Source: Tubulanus polymorphus (Eukaryota; Nemertea; Palaeonemertea; Tubulaniformes; Tubulanidae). Taken from it: a DNA stretch of 64,000 bases. Position 1 is the stretch's first letter. Each line of letters starts with the position of its first letter. Location of the stretch: assembly GCF_964204645.1 (NCBI RefSeq), contig NC_134036.1:2542001-2606000 (forward strand). Reading direction: 5' to 3'. The notes under the pieces were generated by a model. It did no database searches and was not told where the DNA came from. It saw only the letters and a list, made by a program, of their open reading frames with translations. Shown here one piece after another: positions 37,001-48,365 of the stretch. Made by a program: the position numbers and the translations under genes.

Positions 37001-40000
37001 GCACAAAAAACCCCAATCTTAAAACTGCTGCTCCCGATATGCAAGACCTCATCAATAAATATAAAAAAGGGGAAGCTATTCAGCTCCCTGCTGGTAGGTG
37101 GCGCTTTCATTTCACTGAAATATTGATGAATTTCAACTATTTACCGCGGTGCGCAGTACTGAGGGTTTTATTCTAACTACTGTGGAACTGATAAAAGGTC
37201 TGAAATAACTATATAAATTTTGAATTGTAACCGTCAGTATTGTTGTGTTTTCAGGTGCGCCTTGTAACAATTACCAAGGTTACTGCGACGTGTTTCATAA
37301 ATGTCGCGGAGTCGACGCCGATGGTCCGTTGGCTCGACTTAAGAATATGATCTTCAATCCACAAACGCTGACAGAAATTAAAGATTGGATTGAGGTGAGT
37401 GAGAAATATAGTCCGTGGGTGGTAAATGAAGTTCTGAGTTTAATGTGACTCTATAGAACACTGAAAATGAACTTAAAGTCAGAGTTAATTCTTACTCACA
37501 ACTTTGGAACCAGTCCCTGTTGACCACGCTCAAGTCTGACTCAGGGATTACCGTTGAACATGGATATTTGGCTAAAACAAAACGATACCTTGTTTCTCCT
37601 AATTGGCCGGGTTACTTCTGTAAACTGCAATAAGATCGGTAATCAGTTCATTTCTATTCTATAGCTGCTGGGTCCGTTATTGTTAGCTTGATCATGATTT
37701 TGAAAATAGTTATGCACAGGGTAGATAGATGGCCGGTTGGGTCAACTTTTATCCTGAACAGAAATGACGAACATGGCATCGATATCTTTTAGCCTTTGAG
37801 TGTTTTTCTGATGCAATCGGTTGAATATAATTGAGATAATTGCTTTCAAGTCGGACATATTTTATCCTTAGAATAGGATAAAATAGTATTACCGGTACGA
37901 ATTTATAAAGCGCCTTGTAAATAGTCAAACTATTAAGTAAAGACGCTCTCCATGAACAGGCGATAGTTTCAACAGAAATGTCTGTTTGATTGCTGAGAGA
38001 CTGTGAATATCGGGAAGAGGTTGGGGCAGGGATCACGTGATCAAACTATAAACGACCTCAATTCTAAGATTTCCAATGTCGGAATTCGCTATTTTTGAAT
38101 TTTTGAATTTTTTTCCAGAAATACTGGTGGGCAGTGTTGATCATGTCTATAGTGCTGGTAGCCGGCATGGCGATATTTATAAAAGTCTGCTCGGTGCATA
38201 CCCCGTCCCAAAACCCGAAGATGAAACCTGCTCAGAAAATCAGCCTGCGTAATAAACACGGTCGCGGGGCTGGAGGAGGTGGACCGCAACCTCATTCCTC
38301 TCGAGCAGGAGCAGCAGCATCTGGAGGTGGAGGAGGAGGTTATCCTCAGGTAATTATGTGTAAACTTTAGTCTCTTAAGTAACCCGTAACCCTTCAGCCC
38401 CACAACCAAAATGAGTTTAGACTAGCCGCTGTCTGTGTGGTATATATAACAACCCACAGTATATTCAGTGGTATATATAACGACCCACAATATTTTGATG
38501 ATGATTAAAAATGAAAATCTTCAGTTTTACTGACGTTTCAAGTAAAATGCTTCTACCGATCTCTGGGAGAGAGATCTTCAGAGATTTATTGGAAAATAAT
38601 CATTTTTCAGTAAATCGCAGATGGTAGTAGTATATTTGAATTTGACATGAAACATCAGTTTATCTAATCGTCAAGATGAAACCTACATCCCTCATCTCCT
38701 TTCACATAGTGCCTTGGTAATCAATGAATTCCCTATCAATCGAAGTTAATTTTGAAAACAGTCTTCCTCTTCTGAACTGTCTTTGTTTCACATCTGATAA
38801 ACTATTTTTTTCGATTTCTTTCTTTTTATCCTTCTCCTATCGTCTATTTGTCTCCTCGCCGTGCGTTGTCGTGGGTTACGGCAGCCGGTAGCTCTAGAAG
38901 ATTTCCGTCCACCGAGGTAGACGCGCTCTTACTGACTGTATTCCGTGCACTTCACCCGCCGCACGTCACACCGTCTTATGTTTATATTTCGACGTTTCTT
39001 CATCCGTAGCACTTTTCACTGAATCCTACTTTGTGTATGTGAAATGTTGGTCGGGTAAACAAGGCGTGCACAATTCGTGGTACAGTAGACTCCTCGGCTC
39101 AAGTCCATTATAGCATTAAATAGTTCCAGCAGAGACTTATCACATTGGACTGGTATTTGGAATTAATCCGCCAATATTGGTTTGATTGAATCTTACGACA
39201 TTATGTCATACCGACATACCGACAAACCGACATACCGACAAAGTACGAAGCCGAATTACTCCCTTTCTAAAAATGTATCTTTGAGCGGGGAACTATTCCA
39301 CGCTATACTGGACTTGAACCGACTCCTCTTAATGCGATACAGGTCAACCACCCTCAAGTCCTTGGTGAAATTCATCTATTTATGACTTAATTCTGGCTAT
39401 TCAGAGATTTACATCAAACATTTTGATGGGCACTACTATCTTTGTAAACTAATGATTTTAATCTATAAATATCCTGCATAGATATTACTGGTGCTGCGAT
39501 AAACTGAAACTGTACTGAACCTACGTAGGCCTAATTCTATATACTACAGTTCATTTGGAAAAAGCTTTCAACTTTCCCAATTTCTTAACTCGATATCTAT
39601 GGTCAAAACTCAATGGGATATTTACAACAGTCCCAGCGCTACAGAGTTCCATGATTCTCAACTCTGTGGAGAAATATCTGTTTATCCTCATGATGCAAGG
39701 TTGAGTCTACTGTACGTCGTTTCTGTAAAGTGTTAACGCGTCTATTTCTGATATCAAATTTCTCATTATTGGTGAAAACTGGTATTGTTACAGGTAGCCT
39801 GGTTGGTCTGGTAATGTTACTATGTTACTCGGTATTTTACGTCATTTACGCCATGTAGTTCACCTTACAGCGACAGTACAGGGTGGCCACTTACCTGCAA
39901 GTTATGGAAGTTTCTTTTCGTTAAAAAAGTCACTTAAATTTGTTGCAAACAGTTTCTGTCTATGTTGTACGTATTTGAATGTGTGTTAATTGATTGGATT

Positions 40001-42823
40001 CTTAGCAGAAAAAGTCAAGGAAAACAACGAGCATTTCAGGGGATTGTCGGGAAAAAGCAAGTCAGATATAATAAAGTGGCCATCCTGCAGTAAGACTCTC
40101 CCTTCTCCAACGTAAAGTTGTAATTATAGTTGATTATATATTTTTCGATGTTTATTCAGGGCGGCCCATATTATATAACGGACGGAAAGATGAGACCGGC
40201 TCCTTCTCGTGTGGCACGTATTCTGTTTTAAACTATCTCACCTTCATCCACAATCCCTGCTGCCCCGACCCTTTCTACTGTAATAATATTCGTATCACGT
40301 ATCCCTTTCTCATCAACTGAATGAATCAGAAATTGATAATCTCAACTGTATGAATCAGAAATTGATACTCAAAATCTCTCCTGAAAATCAATAGAAATAT
40401 ATTTGATTCCTATTTGATAATGTTTTAATCAACAAATCTCCATGGTTCCCACAGAACAGGGAAATTGGGAAAAACTTGGGAATTTAGAAATAATAATTCC
40501 TGGTTTGGAAATATCAAAAGGTAAATCAGGGAAATATTTGGGAAATTCATTACATTTCACGTATTGCATTTGCCAAAGGGCAACTTTCTTCAGTGATTTC
40601 CCTTGTAAATCACCTTTATCAACCAGTCACTACTGAAATGTTGACTGTAGGATGATGATATGTGTTCATTTCCATTTGGGAAAATTGAAAAATCACCCAT
40701 GAAATACTTGGGAAAAACTTGGGAATTTTGAATTCATATAACAGTGGGAACCATGAATCTCCCATCTTTCGCTTTAAAAAACTAAAATATGAACGATACC
40801 TAAATTGTACTGAAACCAGTTCCGCAGTTGCGATTGTGTCCAAGCTGGGCGCGACCCACCTCTGTTGATTTTTATTCGGACCAAGTTATACTGGACCAAA
40901 GCTAATGACAACTGTATTCATTTTCAAGGACTTGAACCATTGAATTTTAATTTTCCTGCATCTTAAAACTAATCTCGCAGCACTGTGGAACTGGTGACCC
41001 CCAAAACCAACGAAATTTATATAACTTATCATTTTATCTAGGAAAAAAGTAACGATCACCTAATTGCTAATATATTGATTACAGCGCCACCATTTAACAA
41101 AGTTGAACATCATTTGGCCCGCCCCCGCTGATGAGTTAGATCGCCCGGCAACTGCTTGATGTTAATTGATTGATGTGTGGTTTAGGGGTAATCCAGTAGA
41201 GGTCTCTGTAGCTTATGTAGTGCTGCATGAACATCATATAGACATCTCTAGTGAATACAGATGATATCCATAGTGACTAGAATAGAAAAAAAAACCATGT
41301 CATCCAGAACCACACCTAGCATTTCAATTTTGGGGGGCAGAGAAACCTGTAAAAGTGCAGTTCTAAACTAAAGGATATAAAAATAGCTCTTTTCCTGAAT
41401 TGGCAACTGCCCCCCCCTCCTGCCCCAACGAAATATGGCCCTGCCATCCCAATGTTAGGCACTTCATTTGGTTGAATGCTTGAAACATAGTTTGTATCAG
41501 GGCCTACTAAATATTTCACCAGGTCGGAGACACAGAGAGCCTATTCAGTCCGTCATAACTATCTGTCCCATTGATGCTATTATTTTCCTGCCACTTATGA
41601 ACTATTTTATCAAACTGAAGCTTTTTCTGATAACGATATATTAATTAACCTGTAGTCTTATGGCATTTTCTAATGATCATTATCTCAAAGTGATTAGCAA
41701 CACGATGCGTACTGCTGCGATCGTATATTACTACATGTATAACTCTAAGCTTCAAAGGTTTCACGCTTCAGTATCGACTTATTAAACATAACTAACAGGG
41801 GTCAACTATAGAGGGCAGCACAAGCATCAACTAAGGGCATAATCCACGACAAAATCCATAAGAAATTTACTTCATGAAATATACTGAACTTCAGTCAACT
41901 TTTAACTTTGAAGCTTCTCTTCTCACTACAGTATCGACTAGATCATCTATAAGTTATATTGCAAAGTATTCTAACAGTATATTTGGGCTAATGGTACTAG
42001 GAAAAAAGTTTTTTTTTGTTTCTTTCATGAAATTGATGTTGAATTTGTAGAGGTGGTTTCATCTTTTTGTACCCATCGCACAGTTGATTCGATGGTGCCA
42101 TTGGGGGATTTATGGAGGCAGCCATTTCTTTTGTGATGGTGTAATGATATATGCCAACATACCAATTTGCTTGTGTCATTGTGGGATGTAGCCTATGGAG
42201 CCTGCCATCTTTTCTGCACGGGGTCTATCAATTTGATGATATCATTGGCAAAAAACAGTCAACCTCTGAAAAACTACCTCCTGATAAACCGCCAGCTCTG
42301 CTAAACACCAGGTTTTTTTCTAGGACAAAACATTTGGGACCAGTTCCTTAAAAGTTGGTTAAAGATAACCCAGTGGATATTAATACCAGAGTAACAATGC
42401 AGTTTTAAATGGCACTATGTCAACTATCTGCTGGTTAACTCTGAGCAACTTTTGAGCAACTGCAGCCCCAAATAAATACCGTAATGAACTCTTAATTGTC
42501 ACTATGTCAACTTTCCGCTGGTTAACTATAACCAACTTTTGAGCAACCGCAGCTCTTGTATTTTATGTGAAAATTACTCAAAATCAACATCTGATAGACC
42601 ACCATAATCTTTAATGGGCGGAATATGGGTTGCTTACGACTGTCTTCGATATGAATATGATATTTAATTTCTGTATTTGTTTGTTTGTTTTTAGGAGCCG
42701 CCTGCACCGTACGGGCCCGCCCCTCCTCGAGGTGGTCCACCCCCAGGGAAGGGCAAGAAACGTCGCGATAAATACGCTCATCCATCTGGAACGAACATAG
42801 AAATGAGAAATCAACGCGTATAA
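25057..42823 (+). CDS. ADAM10: ADAM10-type (Kuzbanian) membrane metalloprotease, 18 coding exons, 887 aa
   Basis: Zinc sheddase expected to cut membrane proteins such as Notch and its ligands. Exons: 25057-25117, 29236-29380, 30355-30476, 31045-31243, 31861-31975, 32095-32307, 32795-32941, 33590-33794, 34384-34556, 35141-35336, 35626-35785, 36006-36122, 36399-36483, 36742-36850, 36977-37093, 37255-37394, 38119-38349, 42695-42823. All phases agree and the total is divisible by three. Domains: signal peptide 1-20; prodomain to a furin-type site RYKR at 248-251; metalloprotease with [12 protein letters not shown] at 451-462 (exon break before the third His) and Met-turn Met483; disintegrin from about 530; Cys-rich region; one helix at about 771-791; a Gly/Ala/Pro-rich tail with PxxP motifs and a KGKKRR basic cluster. 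The order and the SICxxxG/ARLK-type landmarks match ADAM10 rather than ADAM17. The start is the ATG giving a signal peptide; GTGs upstream are not starts. Gene identity is secure; small exon-edge shifts are possible. Confidence 0.95.
26190..26492. mobile_element. MITE family 4 copy in ADAM10 intron 1
   Basis: Ends TTGATACCTTGTTTCTC and GAGAAACAAGGTATCAA form inverted repeats; GACCCGGCCGG and GGCCGGCCGGGTC are also mirrored. A second head (ATGATACCTTGTTTCTC) at about 26287 suggests a nested or partly duplicated copy. Confidence 0.8.
27139..27440 (+). repeat. 93-bp tandem repeat, about 3 copies, ADAM10 intron 1
   Basis: ACTCTGTCTCTTACTGCGGT recurs at 93-base spacing, joined by GTAAAATTCTACCCCGAGTT and TACTGAGTAAGAGTTTGTGA. 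The second and third copies are nearly identical. Confidence 0.85.
27945..28215. mobile_element. MITE family 5 (foldback) in ADAM10 intron 1
   Basis: AAAAAGAATTCAAAAACAAG and TTCAATCTAAAATATATAGA at the left are mirrored at the right. The core has ACGACGTTTCGATC facing GAGATCGAAACGTCGT. Copies with the same core layout at about 32478-32660 (ADAM10 intron 6) and 45944-46162. Confidence 0.8.
29400..29990. repeat. MITE family 2 expanded to ~88-bp tandem units, ADAM10 intron 2
   Basis: Left terminus GGGCCGGTTCCATAGTCATG, then about four units of GGTTCCATAGTTATGGCTTT + AGACTTAAGACTTGAGACAG, and a right terminus ACTATGAAGCCAGCCCC. The array begins only about 20 bases after exon 29236-29380 and keeps a 114-codon frame open by chance. 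Confidence 0.8.
30596..30800. mobile_element. MITE family 1 copy in ADAM10 intron 3
   Basis: Mirrored CAGTTGCTGAAAATTTAGTT and CAACTATTGAGCAACTGCAG with AAGATAACCGGTGGATAGAT inside; an extra right half follows at 30750-30790. Confidence 0.75.
32478..32660. mobile_element. MITE family 5 copy in ADAM10 intron 6
   Basis: AAGATAAAAAGCCCACTATC at the left mirrors AGCGGGTTTTTATCTTATTA at the right; the interior is shorter than in the copy at 27945. Confidence 0.7.
33040..33300. repeat. Array of the ~65-bp AAGATGGC/ATGACATCATCA motif, ADAM10 intron 7
   Basis: Four or five diverged units with GAAGATGGCTGACTCCATAA and CCACTATGACATCATCAAAT-like parts. Confidence 0.7.
33797..33847 (+). repeat. (ATC)n microsatellite, ADAM10 intron 8
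   Basis: About 16 ATC triplets with one TTG interruption, starting a few bases after the exon end at 33794. Confidence 0.9.
34570..35110. repeat. Array of the ~65-bp AAGATGGC/ATGACATCATCA motif, filling ADAM10 intron 9
   Basis: Seven to eight diverged units (AAGATGGCTGCCTCCATAAA, CCCCTATGACATCATC, AAATTGATGTGGAGATATAG) occupy almost the whole 584-base intron between the exons that split the zinc site. Confidence 0.8.
35790..35955 (-). repeat. Three copies of the same 60-bp minisatellite in an ADAM10 intron
   Basis: Intron 35786-36005 consists mostly of three copies of the reverse complement of the repeat in the receptor intron at 60.3-60.75 kb (GACGACCTTCTCATTCTCAA and AACGATTCAGT are shared). 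The array starts within about ten bases of the donor site. Confidence 0.9.
36123..36398 (+). other. U12-type AT-AC intron within ADAM10
   Basis: No GT-AG pair joins the flanking exons in frame. The sequence instead has the minor-spliceosome 5' signal ATATCCTTTT directly after TGC GA, the branch-site signal TTCTTTAAC at 36379-36387, and a 3' end in AC 11-13 bases after the branch A. Removing 36123-36398 joins GA to T and yields Cys-Asp-Gly at the place where ADAM10 proteins have Cys-x-Gly in the Cys-rich region. The intron body is purine-rich (GGGAGGA-type runs, 36165-36340). Confidence 0.9.
37570..37794. mobile_element. MITE family 4 copy in ADAM10 intron 16
   Basis: GGCTAAAACAAAACGATACC and TTGTTTCTC at the left; CATGGCATCGATATCTTTTA and GCC at the right; the same internal blocks as 18786-19000. 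Confidence 0.75.
40160..40231 (+). CDS. Candidate alternative 3'-terminal exon of ADAM10
   Basis: Lies in the 4.3-kb last intron. A good acceptor (TTTATTCAG) precedes an open segment in the right phase (0) after exon 38119-38349. It encodes [17 protein letters not shown], then VARILF and a TAA stop at 40229-40231. Used as a terminal exon it would give an 868-aa protein with a shorter tail lacking the PxxP/KGKKRR segment. There is no strong donor after it: GT at 40211 is poor and GT at 40218 is in the wrong phase. A cassette exon is therefore less likely. It could also be chance. Confidence 0.4.
   Translation, partial: GGPYYITDGKMRPAPSRVARILF
42339..42557. mobile_element. MITE family 1, about 1.5 copies in the last ADAM10 intron
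   Basis: GGGACCAGTTCCTTAAAAGT to TTTTGAGCAACTGCAGCCCC, then a second right half ending GAGCAACCGCAGC. Lies 140 bases before the last exon. Confidence 0.75.
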
Positions 42824-44400
42824 CGAACGGTTTATACACAGACTACTCTCTTTAAAAAAAAACCGCAGCCATAGCTACGTCATCATCATCGTCATCATCT
42901 TCATTATTGCGCTTTTCATTATTGTTGCCATGGCTTTATTTATGAATCCGGCGCCGGAATTCTTTTTTTTGTTTTTTTTAACGAAAAAATTGATGCTTAC
43001 ATTATTTTGTGATACACGTGTGACCCATCATGAGAATACATGACAGATTATCATAACACAGAACGAGAGAGAGACTGAGTTTGATTTGACTTTTAAGAGT
43101 TTAAAATCATAATCGAACTTCATATTAGAAGATTTATACTTTTAAAAACGGCGATGGAAACGTAAGAAATACCCACCTCTAACTCGTACAGATTTAGAAA
43201 TCTTAAAACCAAGACATTATTGAATCAGAAATTAAGAATGACGAGTAAAGTTCCGAACTCTTACTTTAGAGATCATCGTCTTAGGTGTGAAATTTATTAA
43301 ATCTGTGCTATGTGGGTTTTTATTATACGGTCTACTAATCCTACACGTGTGAGTCTGGTGGTTAATTCTACAACTGTGAAAAATTTACTACAAATTTTTA
43401 GCGTTTGTTTTGTGTAAATGGGAACATATTACATATTAGCGTCTATACTCGTTTCTAAATTAAAACGAACTGCAGGACCCAGCTCCAAACAACAGTGATG
43501 TTGTCCGTATAAATATTGACGTGAACAGATCTAACAGGTTATGATTTCCTTGACTGTTATATTGTGAGCTGGTAATGCATCGAATTTGGCATTAAGATGA
43601 TAAAATTTGATTTGAAAAAATGTTATGGTAATATTTTACATCCGATATACAAATGATACATATAAATCGTTCATTTTAACCCAGAAGTTCCAGACTCAAA
43701 TATGTAATGGTTTCCATAAACGAGTGACTGTCTAATTCTGTGATTTTCTGATTCTGTGACTGTCTAATACTGTGACAGTCTAATTCAAATGGAGAAAAAG
43801 TGTATATAAACCGGCAGCATGACTGAACGTTGCTGAGGATGTAATGTTTTCCAAAATCCACGTGTCTGTCGCAAGCTGTCGAGACCCGTATACTATTATA
43901 TATACATCTACCCTGTGTAAGTGGCAGCATTGAATCAATTATGGCTGTTGTGAAATGTATGTATAAAAATTATCGAAAAATACCCGTAGATTTATGTTAA
44001 GCGGGCATTCGTGTTATGAAGTGGGTAAGGATAAAAACTCTAGCGTTTAGAAGGATGTCCGATTGCAAAAGTCATTTTATACTTTTGAACTCGTAGTAGA
44101 AGCTGAGCCTCGGTCCTACATGAGGTCACATTTATGGTTAAAGATTTTACCGGGAATCTCGAGGAAGCTTTAAATGCCATCATTTAACCGGACATAGACC
44201 TTAATAGAACATTTCATTTCGGTATTGAATTAAAAGCGGTTATTTTGAATTCATTGAATATAACTGTGGTTCTGAATAGAGCTGATATAGAATAATATCT
44301 CATTCTGTAGCTGGTTTTCATCCTGTGTCTCGTAAACAATGTTCAAAGATGAAAAGGCTCGCATTTGAACTGTTGACATTTCTGAGTATTAGGCATATGT
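42824..44400 (+). other. ADAM10 3'UTR and downstream sequence
   Basis: Follows the TAA at 42821-42823. AT-rich with no credible ORF on either strand, and a short CAT/CGT trinucleotide run near 42883-42901. I see no clear AATAAA in the first 1.5 kb, so the polyadenylation site is not placed. Confidence 0.5.
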
Positions 44401-44410
44401 TTATGCAAAG

Positions 44411-44640
44411 CAGGGAAGTGTGATCACACTTCCCTGTGCAAAGTTTACATTGAAAGGCTCTCCTTGTTCGATCATGAAACCGGCTTTTCCGTTTGTCCAT
44501 AAAAGCATCCTTTATGTCAGTTTCATTCATGACCGGAGCAGTTTACATTGAAAGGCTCTCCTTGTTCGATCATGAAACCGGCTTTTCCGTTTGTCCATAT
44601 AAGCATCATTTATGTAAGTTTTTGTTCATGAAAGGAGCGA
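44411..44640. repeat. 26-bp perfect palindrome followed by a 98-bp direct repeat
   Basis: CAGGGAAGTGTGA followed by its exact complement TCACACTTCCCTG (44411-44436). GTTTACATTGAAAGGCTCTC then begins two 98-base copies at 44443 and 44541. Confidence 0.85.
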
Positions 44641-45943
44641 ATGCTGCGGGTATGAATTCTCTTTTCTTAAGGAAGGGATAGATTATGATAGTGTGTCTGT
44701 GAAAGCTAGTGTAACTAGAATCGAACCTCATGAACATACGGTATGTTATGCATCCATGGTTGCTTTTGAGATAATATTAATTTCTAAGACAGTAGACTTT
44801 TGCTCAAGTCCGATCACTATTGGTACCGTAAAAATGTGTCCGACTTGGCGAGTGATATCTGAGTTGGATGTTATGTATTTCAGATATAGTATCACAAAAA
44901 ATATTTGAGTTGAACGTATCAGACTTGGGCTGAGCCTACTGTACCTATGAGCAATTAAATCTACGAATGCTGTCAAGCTGAGAAAGGGAAATATTTTATT
45001 CATTTTTGTGATTGAACCTTTGCCCATAGTGTGTCAGCTGGTTGAACTAAAATTGCGGCGTTTGTTTTTTTTTAATGAGGGTTGAATTTAGGGATGGGGG
45101 GATGTAAGACTGTTCGATGCTTGCATATAAATCTATATAAAAACATATCCGGATATTGCCATCATCTATGATGTATCATTTGAAATAACTAGCTTCATAA
45201 AACAATGAATGGAATCTATCAGCTTTATCGTACTGTTACACGATATATTTAGCCTGCTTCGTTTAGATGACCTATTCTAAACGAGATTCTTTGCCATTTT
45301 AGAATGTAAGTAATTCTACGAAATGTAGCCTTATCATAGTAAACATGATATGGGCAATTAAGTGCTAGTATGTTTGGGAATGATTTATCCATTAAAAGCC
45401 GTCGCAATCTAGCATCTGTTGACGTTATGAAGTTGTTTTGCAATAGTTGACCAACCTTCATGAAAAACCAGTAAACATAATTCATTTTTTGGCGGCGGCG
45501 AAGTTTAAAGACTGACTTTGTTTGTATGCCTCAAATCAACAAAGCTAAGTTTACGCTGAACTCAGACGACACTGCATAGATAACAGTGAAACCATATACG
45601 AACCATTTAGGGGGTAGTAAATATTTTTTCATCTCAAATGCCAGGGGTAATTCGTATGTATTTTGCCTCGATTGATAGTTAATTGGGTTGATGACAATTT
45701 CCAAAGGTTTGACCTTTAGCTTTAACAAGGGTATACACGACCTCCCCAGCAATTTTTGTTTCCTACCCTGGTAATTGAGGGACTTTATATCGATTTGGTA
45801 TTCAACTGTCACAGACGATGAAGTCTGTTCATCAAATGGTGCATACTTGTAAATATACAATTTAAAAATAATAACCTTTCCAGAAAAGATGGCCGCTGCA
45901 GCCGCTTCCATATACATCACTACTAGCTTACAATAACCACCAC
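44641..45943. other. No gene recognised
   Basis: AT-rich with small open frames; a minus-strand frame of 129 codons (45531-45920) has no recognisable domain. Confidence 0.4.
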
Positions 45944-46162
45944 TGAAACGTGGTGAACGGATAGTAAGATAAAAAACCCACGCTAATGTACAAATTCAAA
46001 TAATTTTAGAATCGAGAATTAATTATTTCAAAAAATTTCTACAACACACATCGTTTCGATCTCACCCTAGAGACCATCGTCAAGTGTGACGGAAACCTGA
46101 CGATGGTGGAAATTCCTTTAATTTGTACATAGTGGGGTTTTATCTCAACATCACTACTAGCC
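45944..46162. mobile_element. MITE family 5 copy
   Basis: TAAGATAAAAAACCCACGCT at the left mirrors AGTGGGGTTTTATCT at the right; core CATCGTTTCGATCTCACCCT. Confidence 0.75.
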
Positions 46163-46171
46163 TACGTGTCT

Positions 46172-46298
46172 GGGGCCAGTTGTGACTTAGGTCCAAAAGT
46201 CTTAAATCTTAAGACTGGTCTTATGTTAGATTGGCTATAGAACTTATAAGTTGGTCTTAGACTGGACTTAAGTCTAAGCCACGACTATGCAACTGGCC
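46172..46298. mobile_element. MITE family 2 copy
   Basis: GGGGCCAGTTGTGACTTAGG to CCACGACTATGCAACTGGCC with the GACTGGTCTTATGTTAGATT interior. It lies immediately next to the family 5 copy. Confidence 0.8.
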
Positions 46299-47465
46299 AC
46301 TGATCTGTATATTACTGAATCTATGATGTCATAATGTGGATTCGTGGTGGTGGCCATCTTTTCTGAAACGATTATGATATATGAAAAGAGAGAGAGAGTT
46401 ATTTTCTGATATTTCGTGACAACGTCAAAAAGTACATGTAACATGTTGTACAGTGTACATGTACATGTTTATATGTATTCTATACATGTGCCCTTTTTGT
46501 GTACATAAGCCCACTAGATAGTACTAGAAAGTTTTAACTGCTTCGAAAATGTATTGTTCTAAATCTATTATAATTCAGCTAGTCCCAGTTTATTTGTCTA
46601 GGGAAGGTTTGTAAAAAATGATTAATAGTTTCATTCCCACGTCGACGTTAAGAAATTGACCCTACCCGGGGCGGATCCGATGAATTTTCCCATGCCTTTT
46701 GAATATATTTTTTTCGGGGCTCCTTATCACCGGCCACAGCAGTCTGTGGCACAAGATTTCAACAGCTTATATTCTCTTTAATGTGTTGCTAAAAGTGCTT
46801 AGAAATAGAATGTTTTAATGTACTGAAATTTCAAAATAGCCCAGATTTCCTTGGTTTGGCTGCGTGGATACTTAACTTGCCCTTTTTTCATTATATGCCC
46901 TTTTCATTTCGTTGTGTACCTTTCAACGTCTGCGCCCATGGATCCGCCGTGCAGAGAATATGTATATGTAAATATTTCACAACCATGTATGGATTAAAAC
47001 CGTTCTTTCAGACCGCATCCGTCAATTGTCTGAGGGGGTCGCCTGGAGACAGCAGATTTTCCGGTGGGGCAGGGGTATTGACTGAACAGTTCTTAATACA
47101 ACATGTAGTTAAATGGTAAATTAGCCTGTAAAGATTTCCCCTAGTGTCTTCTTGCGATTGAGCTGTTGAACCACATTGTCCTCCACATATTCATGATCAT
47201 CTTAGTCATGATCATCTTTAAATCTGTTTTTTTTTTTGTTTTCTGAATTACATTTCTAAATTTTGATAAGTGTGACCTACATTGTGTACACGCACACGTG
47301 TGCATGTCATGTAACACGTAATTGCATAAAGTATTTTCTAAATGAATGGATAATGAATAACGGATCAATAATTGTCGAATGTATTTATCGAAATTCGTCG
47401 CCGATTAAGATGATAATATTTATTATTATTAAATTAATTATGATTGAAATTACAAATGTACAGCT

Positions 47466-47496
<31 letters not shown>

Positions 47497-48040
47497 GAAA
47501 TATTATATTAATAATTGTAATGAATTAAACATTTTCAACAATTTGTTATTAAATCGTGTTTCCAGTTTTATTCTATCAATTTACACCAGGGAGCGCGATT
47601 TGATAAGGTCTAACAGGGAGGAACGACCCAACTCAAAAAAGTTTTCAGACGTCCCGCGTGGTCGGACAACAAATTCTTGCTCAAAACTCAACGACTCTAC
47701 AAGATAGTAACATTGAAGATAATGGATCTGGCCTCCGAATACTTGTACTCAGGCTATTCGATGCCTTTGTCCAATCGGTGTGTAAGGCCTACAGATTGCG
47801 TTGAATAGCTCCACTCATAAAAGAATATTCTTTTTACAAATACACAATACACGGGCTACATGTGCCGTTTTCATACAACCACAAAAGGCAGCAGTGAAGT
47901 TCGTTCTCCCCCAGTCTGTAAATATCGGGAGGTAGAACTAAAGAAAGGTTCAGGACACGCATTACAAGAATTCATGTTGGGCAAAAATGATGGTAAGTCC
48001 TAACGCTATGGGACTCTGAGGAAAGAACATGGCATCCCGA
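46299..48040. other. No gene recognised; simple repeats
   Basis: (GA)n at 46386-46400, TACATGT runs at 46430-46490 and (AT)n at 47467-47492. No credible ORF. Confidence 0.45.
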
Positions 48041-48044
48041 ATAT

Positions 48045-48365
48045 TGTGTTAACCTGTCTGTCTCAATTCAATTTCTGACTGAAACCTATATCGACTGAGT
48101 CTGATGTACCTGTATCGCCTGTTGTGTTAACCTGTCTGACTGAAACCTATCCCGACTGAGTGTGTTGTACCTGTATCGCCTGTTGTGTTAACCTGTCTGA
48201 CTAAAACCTATATCGACTGAGTGTGTTATACCTGTATCGCCTGTTGTGTTAACCTGTCTGACTGAAACCTATCCCGACTGAGTGTGTTATACCTGTATCG
48301 CCTGTTGTGTTAACCTGTCTGACTGAAACCTATCCCGACTGAGTGTGTTATACGTATATCACCTG
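48045..48365 (+). repeat. ~61-bp tandem repeat, 5 copies
   Basis: TTGTGTTAACCTGTCTGACT and ACCTATCCCGACTGAGTGTG recur at about 61-base spacing; the first copy is the most diverged. Confidence 0.88.
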
